Origin: Lactuca virosa
Lineage: Eukaryota; Streptophyta; Magnoliopsida; Asterales; Asteraceae
Assembly (NCBI GenBank): GCA_928212115.1
Contig: CAKMRJ010000001.1
Location: forward strand, 362,780,486 to 362,844,485
Reading direction: 5' to 3'
Length of the DNA: 64,000 nt
Made by a program: the position numbers and the translations under genes. Below the pieces are notes generated by a model. That model saw only the letters and a list, made by a program, of their open reading frames with translations, ran no database searches and was not told the origin of the DNA. Shown in pieces: positions 10,611-20,449 of the stretch (its first letter is position 1; the number at the start of each line of letters is the position of its first letter).

Positions 10611-11795
10611 TGTCACACCCCCAAACCGGAACGGTGGAAACGTTCGGGGGCGGAGGACGTCATGCTCAGTATCATAACCATAGTGAAGAAAGTAAACACA
10701 ACCATCATAAATATAATTTAAAAGGTTACATCGTTGCAAAAAAAAATACATGTTTCCAATAAATTACATACGATGTCAAAATAGTTCAAAAGAAATATGC
10801 GCCTTAGCGTCTTGTCTTCAAAAATCTTGTGGTTACCTGTATTACTGAATACCTGATAATACAAGTTGTTTTTGAAAGAGTATCAGCATAAAGCTGGTGA
10901 GTTCATAAGCAGTTTATGCATGAAAAATGGATGTTGTTCCTTAAAGTTTGTTACAAGTTTGTTTCCAGAAAATCCAATATTTTCTAAAAGGTTTGTTGTA
11001 GTCTTAACTGAACCAAGACTTAGTATATGTAAGTAAATCGTCATACTTATGTGTGTGGTTTTATACTTAAATAAAACTCCTTAAATCTCCGTGAACTGTG
11101 TGTTTTGTTAATTCCCCATGTGAGTTGTTATAATCATGCTAAAAACTCGAAGACCTCGTACTCGACCTTCTTCAGGCGTCGGAATGTTATGACGCTTGTC
11201 ACCCCAGACCTGCCGGTCTAGCTGTTGCAAGCAGCTTAGGTGCGGGTTTGTCAGACCCAATATAGATCTATACACAACTATCACGCTCTCCCTCCAAGAG
11301 ATTCTGATTATAACTACATGACTTTTCTGTGGTACTTAAGAGTACCCTGAAGGTGAATGACTCACAAATTTATTCATTAACAGGTTCACGTAATTTGTAA
11401 GAAAATACCCTTTTTGTAAATCGATTGTATTAGTGTTTCTTTGTTAAGCGAAGTGTTCAAACTATACCTACTATAGTTTATCAAGAGTATTCTATGTTTA
11501 ATGAAAACTTGTTATGCATGACTTTGTATTTCAATAAAAATGACATTGAAAATACCAAGTGTAAATCCTACACACCTTGCTCAGCATGTTACAAGGTGTG
11601 AATAACTCTTAAACTTGTTTTGACAGTGTTTACCCTTAACTGTCACTGTTTTAGAATATTTTATAGAAAAATCATTGTAAGTCGAAAACTGAATCCGTAA
11701 ACTCTGAGAGTTTGGAAAAAGAGTCTACTATGTTTATAAATTTTCCTATAATTTTTGGTGGTCTCAAACCAGTGTGAAAATGTTCATCTTCACAA

Positions 11796-13668
11796 CCTGG
11801 TCCGATTTTGTTGTCGTTGTGACAGGTAGTTTTGTAAAAATCACCATAAATTGTAGAAAAATCGTATGGAGTTGTGCAAGTAGTCATTTTAAAGGTATAA
11901 AACTGAAATATTTGCATATTAAACAGTTTTGAAAAATATTAAGTTTAGGTTGGGTAAAACAGTTCGTGAACAGGTCACAACGTTTCTGTTGTAAGCTGTC
12001 AAGTTAAGTTTTAAATATGTTTTGGTGTTTTAACTTGTATCCCCCCCCCTGAAAACTAAAGAAAACTGGAAAATGTAGGGGTATGAACTCACCTTGAGTG
12101 ATTTCTTGAAAAGTGGAAAGTCGAAGACGAGAAGTATCAAGTCGAGAACACTTGATGAACACGTGAAAGCTTGGATGATCCTAAGAACGATTTTTGGGGT
12201 TAAATGTGTGTATATGATTCAAGGGTGTTATGAAAACATGGAATCACACTTGAGTTTAGATGGAATACTTACCAAAAAGTGAAGTAATAGCTCAAGAACT
12301 CCTTCAAAAAGTGGCTGGAAGTAGAGAGGAAAAGAAGCTTTCTTGAGGGGTAAGAGAAGTGTAAGTGTTTGATGGTGAAGGAAATGATCAAGGCAAACCA
12401 AGAAATCCTCCAGGGATTTATTTATATAGGAAGTTGTTGGAGCAACTTGCAAGATTGATAGGATTTTTGCCTTGGTTTGTGTGATGTGGATAGGGTTGGC
12501 TAATGAGGAGGTGACACATGGAAGGCAAGTGGGCACACTTGACCCACTTGTGGTGTAAAATATCCTTAGATATTTTCTTTAATGTAAAATAATGATTTAT
12601 AATTAATAAATCCTTGAGAAATAAAACAAATATGAGTTTAGGGAGTTTAAAATGATAAAAATATGAATTTGGTGAAAAATCCCCGTCAAATCGTCAAAAA
12701 CAGACTTAACAGACGAAAGTAGTCGAATTTGTTGTTGGTCCGATTTTGTTGCTGTTGTGACAGGTAGTTTTGTAAAAATCACCATAAATTGTAGAAAAAT
12801 CGTATGGAGTTGTGCAAGTAGTCATTTTAAAGGTATAAACCTGAACTATTTGCATATTAAACAGTTTTGAAAAATATTAAGTTTAGGTTGGGTAAAACAG
12901 TTCGTGAACAGGTCATAACTTTTCTGTTGTAAGCTGTCAAGTTAAGTTTTAAATATGTTTTGGTGTTTTAACTTGTATCCCCCCCCCCCTGAAAACTAAA
13001 GAAAACTGGAAAATGTAGGGGTATGAACTCACCTTGAGTGATTTCTTGAAAAGTGGAAAGTCGAAGACAAGAAGTATCAAGTCGAGAACACTTGATGAAC
13101 ACGTGAAAGCTTGGATGATCCTAAGAACGATTTTTGGGGTTAAATGTGTGTAGATGATTCAAGGGTGTTATGAAAACATGGAATAAAACTTGAGTTTAGA
13201 TGGAATACTTACCAAAAAGTGAAGTAATAGCTCAAGAACTCCTTCAAAAAGTGGCTGGAAGTAGAGAAGAAAAGAAGCTTTCTTGAGGGGTAAGAGAAGT
13301 GTAAGTGTTTGATGGTGAAGGAAATGATCAAGGCAAACCAAGAAATCCTCCAGGGATTTCTTTATATAGGAAGTTGCTGGAGCAACTTGCAAGATTGATA
13401 GGATGTTTGCCTTGGTTTGTGTGATGTGGATAGGGTTGGCTAATGAGGAGGTGACACATGGAAGGCAAGTGGGCACACTTGACCCACTTGTGGTGTAAAA
13501 TATCCTTAGATATTTTCTTTAATGTAAAATAATGATTTATAATTAATAAATCCTTGAGAAATAAATAAAATATGAGTTTAGGGAGTTTAAAATGATAAAA
13601 ATATGAATTTGGTGAAAAATCCCCGTCAAAATCGTCAAAAACGGACTTAACAGACGAAAGTAGTCGAA
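11796..13668. repeat. Two-copy tandem duplication, period about 940 bp
   Basis: The sequence from ggtccgattttgttg to agtcgaa is present twice (about 11796-12733 and 12735-13668). Offsets measured at several landmarks are 938-940 bp. The copies are nearly identical by eye, differing at scattered positions and in the C-tract length. No protein family is recognised in the 102-codon minus-strand frames at 12228-12536 and 13168-13476, which are simply duplicated LTR sequence. Confidence 0.92.
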
Positions 13669-13689
13669 AATCGGGAATTAGGAGCTAAC

Positions 13690-13960
13690 CTGCGAGGTTC
13701 GGTCCTTAGGAGGTGAGAACTGAGAAAAGGGAGAAAGAGGAACCGAAGTGGGATAAGGAACCGAAGGGAGGCTCGGGCCCGAAGGTGATAGGACCGAAAT
13801 AGACCGAAGGCTCGGTTCATTTCGGTTGTAAGGGGGTTTCGGTTCTGACTGGCTTCGGTCCAAGAGGCTAGGTTCGGTCCTGAGGGGACCTTCGGTCCTA
13901 ATATAAGGGTTCGGGTCTAAGAGGTTCGGTTCCTAAGAGGGTTTCGGCCCTATTTAGCTC
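13690..13960. repeat. Cluster of TTCGGTCC / GGACCGAA motifs
   Basis: About fifteen short copies of ttcggtcc, ttcggttc or their complements occur in 270 bp. They are GC-rich relative to the surroundings and lie at the position equivalent to the cggccg cluster of the LTR at 4250-6578. Confidence 0.65.
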
Positions 13961-14015
13961 TTTTTTTTCGATATAACTTCCCGATTCAAGCGGTTTTTGG
14001 CCAAATTAAGGGTCG

Positions 14016-14145
14016 GGATGACCCGAATGAAACAATTTATGTTCTTTCGCGACTGTGATGAAACGATTCATTCCGCCGGTACCTTAATGCCAACCACTAG
14101 CGTTTCTTAGCCACTGGAATCCATATAACTCTTACTTCTAGTTCC
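14016..14145. other. Unassigned flank left of the copia insertion
   Basis: About 130 bp of mixed-composition sequence between the gypsy LTR-like block and the copia element. It continues, after removal of the copia insertion, at 19490. No gene or element family is recognised on either side. Confidence 0.4.
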
Positions 14146-15086
14146 TATTGAAAGTACAACACCTTTATGCATCAGGTTTCTATGTATTGAAGTCTCCACG
14201 CTTTATGCTTTATTTACTTTATTTAGTATTTTGTTTATCTAGTCTTTTTGCAGTTTAGAAGTAGTGGTGGGTTATCCCATGTTCTGTGCTCCACGTTCCT
14301 TGTAATGTTTATAAGGCGTGTGATGCTTTTGTTTCCAGCAGTTAATAAAAAAGTAAGAAACACCCTTAGTGTGTGTTTTTCTATAGGGAGAATTTCATAT
14401 ATCCCCTTCTTAAACATCAAAATATCATATATACCCAACTTAATTTCTAAATATCATATTTACCCTTCATAAAATATCTAAATATCATATTTACCCTTCA
14501 TAAAATTTCAAAAGATCATATATGTCCTTTTTAAACATCAAAATATCATATATGTCCTTTTTAAATATCAAAATATCGTATATGTACTTTTTAAACATCA
14601 AAATATCAATAGTAATATTTAAAATATCCTCCATCTACAACATGATAATAATCAACAACAACAAAAACTAAACAATCAAAATATACATTCCATAGAGAGG
14701 GTTGAAGATGAATCTTTTTGTTTGTCAAGAGGGCGACATTCCAACAATTTAGAAGTTCACATTCCATTATCATAGACGTAAGGATAATATTGTTAATTTT
14801 TTTAATTATTATAATAATTCTAAGGTATAAAAAATGATTATAAAATATTAAAAACATTATAAAAAAGGATTTGGGCAAATATGATATTTTGAAGGTTTAT
14901 GAAGGGTAAATATGATATTGAGAAATTAAGCTGGACAAATATGATATATTTTTAAGTTTAAGAGGGGCATATATGAAATTCTCCCTTTTCTATATGTGTC
15001 GTCTGTTTCCTGTGTGTCTTTGTTTTTCATAGTACATTCAAAAGAACTCTGTGTGAGTGTTGTTTAAGATCTTCAGCAGGTTAACA
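14146..15086 (+). repeat. Copia 5' LTR with MITE insertion
   Basis: 941 bp long. Removing the 600-bp MITE and one 9-bp duplication leaves 332 bp, matching the 331-bp 3' LTR. The two LTRs are highly similar (atgcatcagg versus atgcataagg is one of few differences), which suggests a moderately young insertion. Confidence 0.93.
14386..14985. mobile_element. Mutator-type MITE, 600 bp, 9-bp target duplication
   Basis: Inserted in the copia 5' LTR. It starts gggagaatttcatatat and ends with the inverted match atatatgaaattctccc; the inverted similarity continues imperfectly for more than 100 bp on each side. It is flanked by a perfect 9-bp duplication ttttctata (14377-14385 and 14986-14994). Long inverted repeats with 9-bp duplications are the signature of Mutator-like elements. 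No transposase is encoded; the internal sequence is AT-rich with repeated atatcatat motifs. Confidence 0.93.
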
Positions 15087-15089
15087 AAG

Positions 15090-15102
15090 TGGTATCAGGG
15101 TC
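15090..15102 (+). other. Copia primer-binding site
   Basis: tggtatcagggtc, three bases after the 5' LTR end, resembles the TGGTATCAGAGC site complementary to initiator tRNA-Met that is usual in plant copia elements. Confidence 0.8.
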
Positions 15103-15970
15103 ATGGTTGAGATGCACGTGGCTGGCGGTGTGAAGAAACTTAATCAGAACAACTACAATACTTGGTCTACCTGCATAATGTCGTATATGCAAGGCCAGGG
15201 TCTTTGGGAAGTTGTAAAAGGAACAGAAATAAACCAACCAGAGGCTGAAGATAACAATGGTGTACTACGTAAATGGAAGATCAAGGCTGGGAAAGCAATG
15301 TTTGTGTTGAAGACGACTGTGGAAGAAGAAATGTTAGAACATATAAGAGATGCTGCAAATCCAAACGAAGCATGGGAAACCCTGCTTAAGCTGTTCTCCA
15401 AGAAGAATGATACAAAACTCCAGATGCTCGAGAATGATCTCTTGCCAATGTCTCAAAAGGAGTTGTCGATTCCTCAATACTTCCATAAAGTGAAGGCTAC
15501 GTGCAGAGAGATTGGGGAATTAGATCCTTTGGCTCCCATTGGTGAAACAAGGATGAAAAGGATCATTATACATGGTTTGAAACCAGAATTCTGGAGTTTT
15601 GTAGCAACGATTCAAGGGTAGCCAATCCAACCCTCCTTAGTGGAGTTCGAAAATTTGTTGGCAGAACAAGAGACTCTAGCAAAGCAGATGGGAGGTGGTA
15701 CCGATAAAACCGCTGAAGAAGCTCTTTATGCTGAGAAAAGTCGAAAAAAGTAAAGGGAGGTTCAAGTCAAAATTTTAAGAAAGATGAAGATAAAGCTAAG
15801 AGTTCCGACTCTCAAGGAAGGGGTCGTGATTCAAACAAAGGATATAAGGGTAAGGGTCGCTATCACTACAAACGATCTTCTTTTAAATGTTATAATTGTG
15901 GAGGAAAGAATCATATAGCCCGAAATTGTCCTACAAAGCCGATAGAAGAAGGGAATGCCGCAACTACTCA
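15103..15970 (+). pseudogene. Copia gag polyprotein, broken
   Basis: The first frame (15103-15621, 172 codons) begins MVEMHVAGGVKKLNQNNY and has the copia gag core: YNTWSTCIMSYMQGQGLW, ANPNEAWETLLKLF and HGLKPEFWSFV. A TAG at 15619 stops it. The following sequence still reads PSLVEFENLLAEQETLAKQM. After a frameshift near 15750 a CCHC zinc knuckle appears, CYNCGGKNHIARNC (about 15889-15930). Another stop lies near 15971. Confidence 0.88.
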
Positions 15971-16001
15971 ATAAGAAGAGCCTTGGGACGCTGAAGCACT
16001 G

Positions 16002-17798
16002 ATGGCTCAAGTTGGTGAAGATAATGCATTCAACGCTACCACAACTGGTGAGAGCAACAAATTAGATGAATGGATTTTAGATTTCAGATGTTCTAACCAC
16101 ATGACAGGAGAAAAGAAAAGGTTACAAGATCCAGTTAAATATGAAGGAAGTAGGGTCGTGGTCATAGCCGACAACTCTAAACTCCCTATAGCTCATATAC
16201 GTGATGTTGTGTTTTCACCGGAAGAAAGTAATCACGAGCTTGCACTACCTGGAGTGTATCACGTTCCAAGAATGAGAAAGAATATGCTCTCAGTTTCCCA
16301 GTTAGCCTCTGCGGGACATCATGTGGTTTTTGGACCAGATGATGTCAAGATATATGAGAAGTTTGAAACTCCATTTGTACCTGTGTTGAAGGGACATCGA
16401 TCACAGTCTATATATGTCATGTCAGCAGAAACGGCGTATGTAGAAAGAACTAGAAAGAACCAAACTAGTGAACTGTGGCATATGCGAATGAGCCATGTAA
16501 GCTGTGACAAGTTGTATATGATGATGAGAAAGAAACTTGTTACAGGGCTACCTCAGTTAGCAGTGAACAAAGAAACTATTTGTGCTGGGTGTCAATATGG
16601 CAAGGCTCACCAACAACCCTTTGAGAAGTCGAACTTTCAAGCTAAACAACCCTTAGAACTTATTCATTCAGATGTATTTGGGCATGTGAAGCAACCATCA
16701 GTCAAAGGTTTAAGGTACATGGTAACTTTTATCGATGACTATTCAAGATGTGTTTGGGTGTATTTCTTGAAAGAAAAGATAGAAGTATTCCAAAAGTTTA
16801 AGGAATTTAAAGAAGAAGCAGAAAAAGACTTGAAACATGTTGTAATGTGTTTACGTTCGGATAACGGGGGTGAGTATCTCTCAGCTGAGTTCACTAACTA
16901 CTTGAAGGAACACAAGATCAAAAGACAACTGACATGCCCAAACACACCCCAACAAAATGGGGTTTCTGAAAGAAATAACAGGCACTTGGGTGAAATATGT
17001 AGAAGCACGCTGCATGATAAAAATGTACCCTGGAGGTTTTGGGCTGAGGCCATGCAAACAGCTGCATATGTAATCAATCAAATTACACAGCAAGGATTAA
17101 AGTTTGTGTCCCCTTTCGAACTACTTTGGAAGGTAAAACCTAATGTAAGCTACTTTCGAGTATTTGGGTGTGTATGTTATGTGTTCACACCTAACCACCT
17201 TCGTAGCAAGCTAGAAAAGAAAGTCATCCGGTGCATATTTGTAGGATATGACAAAGAGAGGAAAGGATGGAGATGTTGTGAACTAGAGACTGGAAAATGC
17301 TATGTGTCACGCAATGTAGTGTTTGATGAATTATCATCATGGTGGTCTTCGAACCAAGAAAAACTTCCAGACTCTAACAAGCTCAAGGAAGAAATTGAGT
17401 CATCAAGTGTTGAACTTACCTTTGGTAATGGTCAGATTACAGTTGAAGAAGAAGAAACGGCTGTACATAGACAACAACCTTGGCAAACTGGAATGTTTCA
17501 TTCCACCGTTGGAAATGAAACATCAGATGAGCTGGCTAATCCCAGAAGGTCATCTCGTGTGAGGAGGCCTAACCCCAAATATGCTAATGCTGCAATTGTG
17601 GTAGATGATGTAACTGAACCGACAAACTATGAGCAAGCTTGTGTTAAAAGAGAATGGGTTTCAGCCATGAGAGAAGAATTTGAAGCTCTAAACAGAAACC
17701 AGACTTGGGAGTTGACTCCAAAGCCAAGTAATGCAAATCCAATTTCATGCAAGTGGGTATACAAGGTGAAACGAAAGGCAGACAGATCAATAGAATGA
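16002..17798 (+). pseudogene. Copia protease, integrase and start of RT
   Basis: A 598-codon frame. The protease active site reads WILDFRCSNHMTGE, where the family normally has D-S-G; the loss of Ser-Gly would abolish activity. The pre-integrase zinc region follows (LWHMRMSHVS, then CAGCQYGKAHQQPF). The integrase core has HSDVFGHV, FIDDYSRCVWVYFLK, LRSDNGGEYLSAEF and TPQQNGVSERNNRHL, so D, D and E are present. The RT start (WELTPKPSNANPISCKWVYK) is cut by a TGA at 17796, where the family usually has Arg before YKARLVARGF (CGA to TGA would explain it). Confidence 0.92.
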
Positions 17799-19130
17799 TA
17801 CAAGGCGAGACTGGTTGCACGGGGTTTTTCTCAAGAATATGGCCTTGGTTATGAAGAAACTTTCAGTCCTGTTGCAAAATTAACAACAATGAAGGTCATC
17901 TTAGCCCTTGCATCAGTCAAGAAATGGAAGCTGTGGCAAATGGATGTCAGTAATGCATTTCTCTATGGGGATTTAGATCGTGTTATATACATGGAACAAC
18001 CACTAGGATTTGTGATCAATGAATATCCTAACCATGTATGTAAGCTCAAGAAAGCTTTGTATGGGCTGAAACAGTCACCAAGAGCATGGTTTGGAAAGAT
18101 AGCAGAATTTCTTGAACATAATGGGTATATAATCACTTCTGCTGATGATAATTTATTTGTGAAGAAAAAGGAAGACAAGGTGGCTATCGTGTTGGTGTAT
18201 GTTGATGACCTCATCATAACAGGTGATCATGATGAGATGATACTTCAATTAAAAGAAAACCTTTGTGTTCGCTTTCATATGAAGGATCTTGGAAAGCTCA
18301 AACATTTTCTGGGTTTGGAATTGAGCTATGAGAGTAGAGGTATAATACTACACCAAAGGAAATACTCTTTTGATCTTTTAAAGAAGTTCGGAATGGAAGA
18401 GTGCAAGCCATCAATGATTCCAATCGATACAAATGTAAAATTGAGCTTAACTGTTGGAAGAGAACTTGAAGATCCAACGATGTATCGAAAGATTGTAGGG
18501 AGTTTAATCTACCTTAGATTGACCAGACCAGATATGTCCTTTATTGTGGGTGTGCTAAGCCGTTTCATGCAGAATCCTAAAAAGCCTCACCTTGAAGCAG
18601 TTCGTCGAGTACTAAAATACATCAAGTCTACACTTAACTATGAAATTCTGTTTAAAGCAGATAAGGATTTCATGTTACGTGGATACTGTGATGCAGATTA
18701 TGTTGGGGATTCTGATACTCGAAGGTCTACCACCGGATACATCTTTATGTTGGGAAAAAGTCCCATATCATGGATTAGTAAGAGACAACCAACAGTTTCT
18801 CTTTCAACCACAGAAGCTGAATATAGAGCTGCAACCATGGCAGCCCAAGAGTGTGTATGGCTCAAACAGCTTTTGGAGAATCTTAATCAATAAGTCAATT
18901 ACAGCATACCGCTGACTGTGACAACCTCTCTTCAATTCACCTCACTCAAAACCCAACCTTTCATGCTAGAACTAAACACATTGAAGTTCAACATCATTTT
19001 ATAAGAGAAAAGATACTTCAAGGAGAAATTGATCTGAGATATATTGAAACTTAAAATCAGCTTGCAGATTGCCTCACAAAGAGCTTACCTGGTTTGAAGC
19101 TAGCTGAATTGTGTAACAGGATTGGAATGA
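17799..19130 (+). pseudogene. Copia RT and RNase H
   Basis: After the TGA the frame resumes as YKARLVARGFSQEYGLGYEE. From 17889 an open stretch of 334 codons has WQMDVSNAFLYGDLDRVIYM, YGLKQSPRAWF, the catalytic VLVYVDDLIITGDHDEM, LGKLKHFLGLEL and RNase H motifs GYCDADYVGDSDTRRSTTGY and SLSTTEAEYRAATMAAQECV. It meets a TAA at 18891. The remaining RNase H tail (HARTKHIEVQHHFIREKI, then QLADCLTKSLPGLKLAEL) is readable in shifted frames to about 19130, with another stop. Confidence 0.92.
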
Positions 19131-19140
19131 TGGAAGTCGG

Positions 19141-19153
19141 TGTTGAGGGGGAG
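19141..19153 (+). other. Copia polypurine tract
   Basis: tgttgagggggagta immediately precedes the 3' LTR, as in most plant copia elements. Confidence 0.8.
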
Positions 19154-19484
19154 TATTGAAAGTACAACACCTTTATGCATAAGGTTTCTATGCATTGAAC
19201 TCTCCACGTTTTATGCTTTATTTACTTTATTTAGTATTTTGTTTATCTAGTCTTTTTGCAGTTTAGAAGTAGTGGTGGGTTATCCCATGTTTTGTGCTCC
19301 ACGTTCCTTGTAATGTTTATAAGGCGTGTGATGCTTTTGTTTCCAGCAGTTAATAAAAAGTAAGAAACACCCTTAGTGTGTGTTTTTCTATATGTGTCGT
19401 CTGTTTCCTATGTGTCTTTGTTTTTCATAGTACATTCAAAAGAATTATGTGTGAGTGCTATTTAAGATATTTAACAGGTTAACA
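19154..19484 (+). repeat. Copia 3' LTR (331 bp)
   Basis: tattgaaagtacaacacc to aggttaaca, followed by the gttcc duplication. This copy has the empty site ttttctatatgtgtcg where the 5' LTR holds the Mutator-type MITE. Confidence 0.93.
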
Positions 19485-19489
19485 GTTCC

Positions 19490-19982
19490 TCCCAATGAGC
19501 CTGAGGAAAACCACCACGAACCACCACCACCTGACACGGTTTTCCGATTTTAAATCCTCCAACAATGTATAACAACACTATTCAGGAATCAGTATTCACA
19601 TATCAAAGTTATTTAATATATGTTGTTAGAGATATTGAAAACATAGTATTATGTTGGTGTGCAGAAAGAACACCTAGAATTCGGAGAGCTTGAGTGGTTG
19701 ACATACTATGCCATATTTGGTGACGAAGCTGCAGAAGTTCCCCAGCTTTCGACATCACAATAACACAATTGATCAACACCACCTCATGCAGACAAACCAA
19801 ATTCTACATCTAACATCCCACATAATAAGAAACCAAGATACGAGATTTTGAATATAGTTTTTATCATACCATTAGTAGTACCCGTACACATCTCACGCCG
19901 ACGACAAACATCATTATAACAATGGCACATATTTATGTTGAAGGATTGGTCGAAAGAGCCCGTCTTTTTCCTAACTAAACAG
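19490..19982. other. Unassigned sequence right of the copia element
   Basis: About 500 bp without a recognisable gene. A minus-strand frame of 63 codons (19609-19800) has somewhat less AT-rich sequence, but no family is recognised and no splice context is convincing. Confidence 0.4.
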
Positions 19983-20268
19983 ATATTAGATGATTTGAAC
20001 AATATTAAACCTTTCAAAACAAAAGGCTGTGAGCGTTTGCTATGGGAAATTTGTATAAATCATGTGAAGATAGGAAGATTAATGAAAAATGTATGTTAAA
20101 ACAAAAATTAATTTCCTTACCAAGTATATTAGATGATTTGAACAATATTAAACCTTTCAAAACAAAAGGCTGTGAGCGTTTGCTATGGGAAATTTGTATA
20201 AATCATGTGAAGATAGGAAGATTAATGAAAAATGTATGTTAAAACAAAAATTAATTTCCTTACCAAGT
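19983..20268. repeat. 143-bp perfect or near-perfect tandem duplication
   Basis: The unit from tattagatgatttgaacaat to ttccttaccaagta is repeated twice with a 143-bp offset and no difference noticed by eye, implying a recent duplication. No coding function is apparent. Confidence 0.92.
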
Positions 20269-20276
20269 ATTAATAT

Positions 20277-20385
20277 TAGTAACACATGTTTAACACATAA
20301 ACAACAAACTTATCATACGACTCAATTTTTTGACAAGCATGAGACGCGGTTGTATAACTTTTATCACTTGAAGCTATCATGTTTT
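20277..20385. repeat. Dispersed ~100-bp repeat, copy 2
   Basis: agtaacacatgtttaac to ttatcacttgaagctat. It is the most similar copy to 27928-28045 (acacatgtttaac, cgcaattttttg-like box, cggttgt, aacttttatcactt.aagctat). It lies just left of the Helitron at 20450. Confidence 0.55.
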
Positions 20386-20449
20386 TTAAAATAAATTTTT
20401 TATAAAAATAGGTATATGAAAAAAAGAGTTTAACATCTATATTTATATA

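Larger units (their letters stand above)
10611..14015 (-). mobile_element. Related gypsy LTR-like block joined to mid-gag
   Basis: It begins with tgtcacacccccaaacc, the same terminus as the LTR at 4250. It keeps the LTR landmarks in order: the gacctgccggtct box near 11209, gctcagcatgttacaa near 11580, and a ccccctgaaaac tract followed by gtatgaactcacc. It carries a 0.94-kb tandem duplication; without it the length would be about 2.45 kb, close to the 2.33 kb of the other LTR. The right boundary near gggtcgggatgac (about 14015) is a guess. It directly abuts mid-gag with no primer-binding site, so it is more likely a separate insertion (for example a solo LTR) than the element's own 5' LTR. Confidence 0.65.
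14146..19484 (+). mobile_element. Ty1/copia retrotransposon, complete but broken
   Basis: Plus-strand element with 5' LTR 14146-15086, primer-binding site at 15090, gag, protease, integrase, RT, RNase H in copia order, a polypurine tract, and 3' LTR 19154-19484. A perfect 5-bp target duplication gttcc flanks it (14141-14145 and 19485-19489). Both LTRs start TATTG and end TAACA. Several stops and frameshifts interrupt gag-pol, so it is non-autonomous now. Confidence 0.95.

Noticed and set aside
12228..13476. Pair of identical 102-codon minus-strand frames
   Set aside because: They lie in the tandem duplication of an LTR-like block, match no recognised family and owe their similarity to the DNA duplication.
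15600..15640. Possible programmed readthrough of the TAG in copia gag
   Set aside because: Further stops and a frameshift follow in the same element, so ordinary decay explains it.
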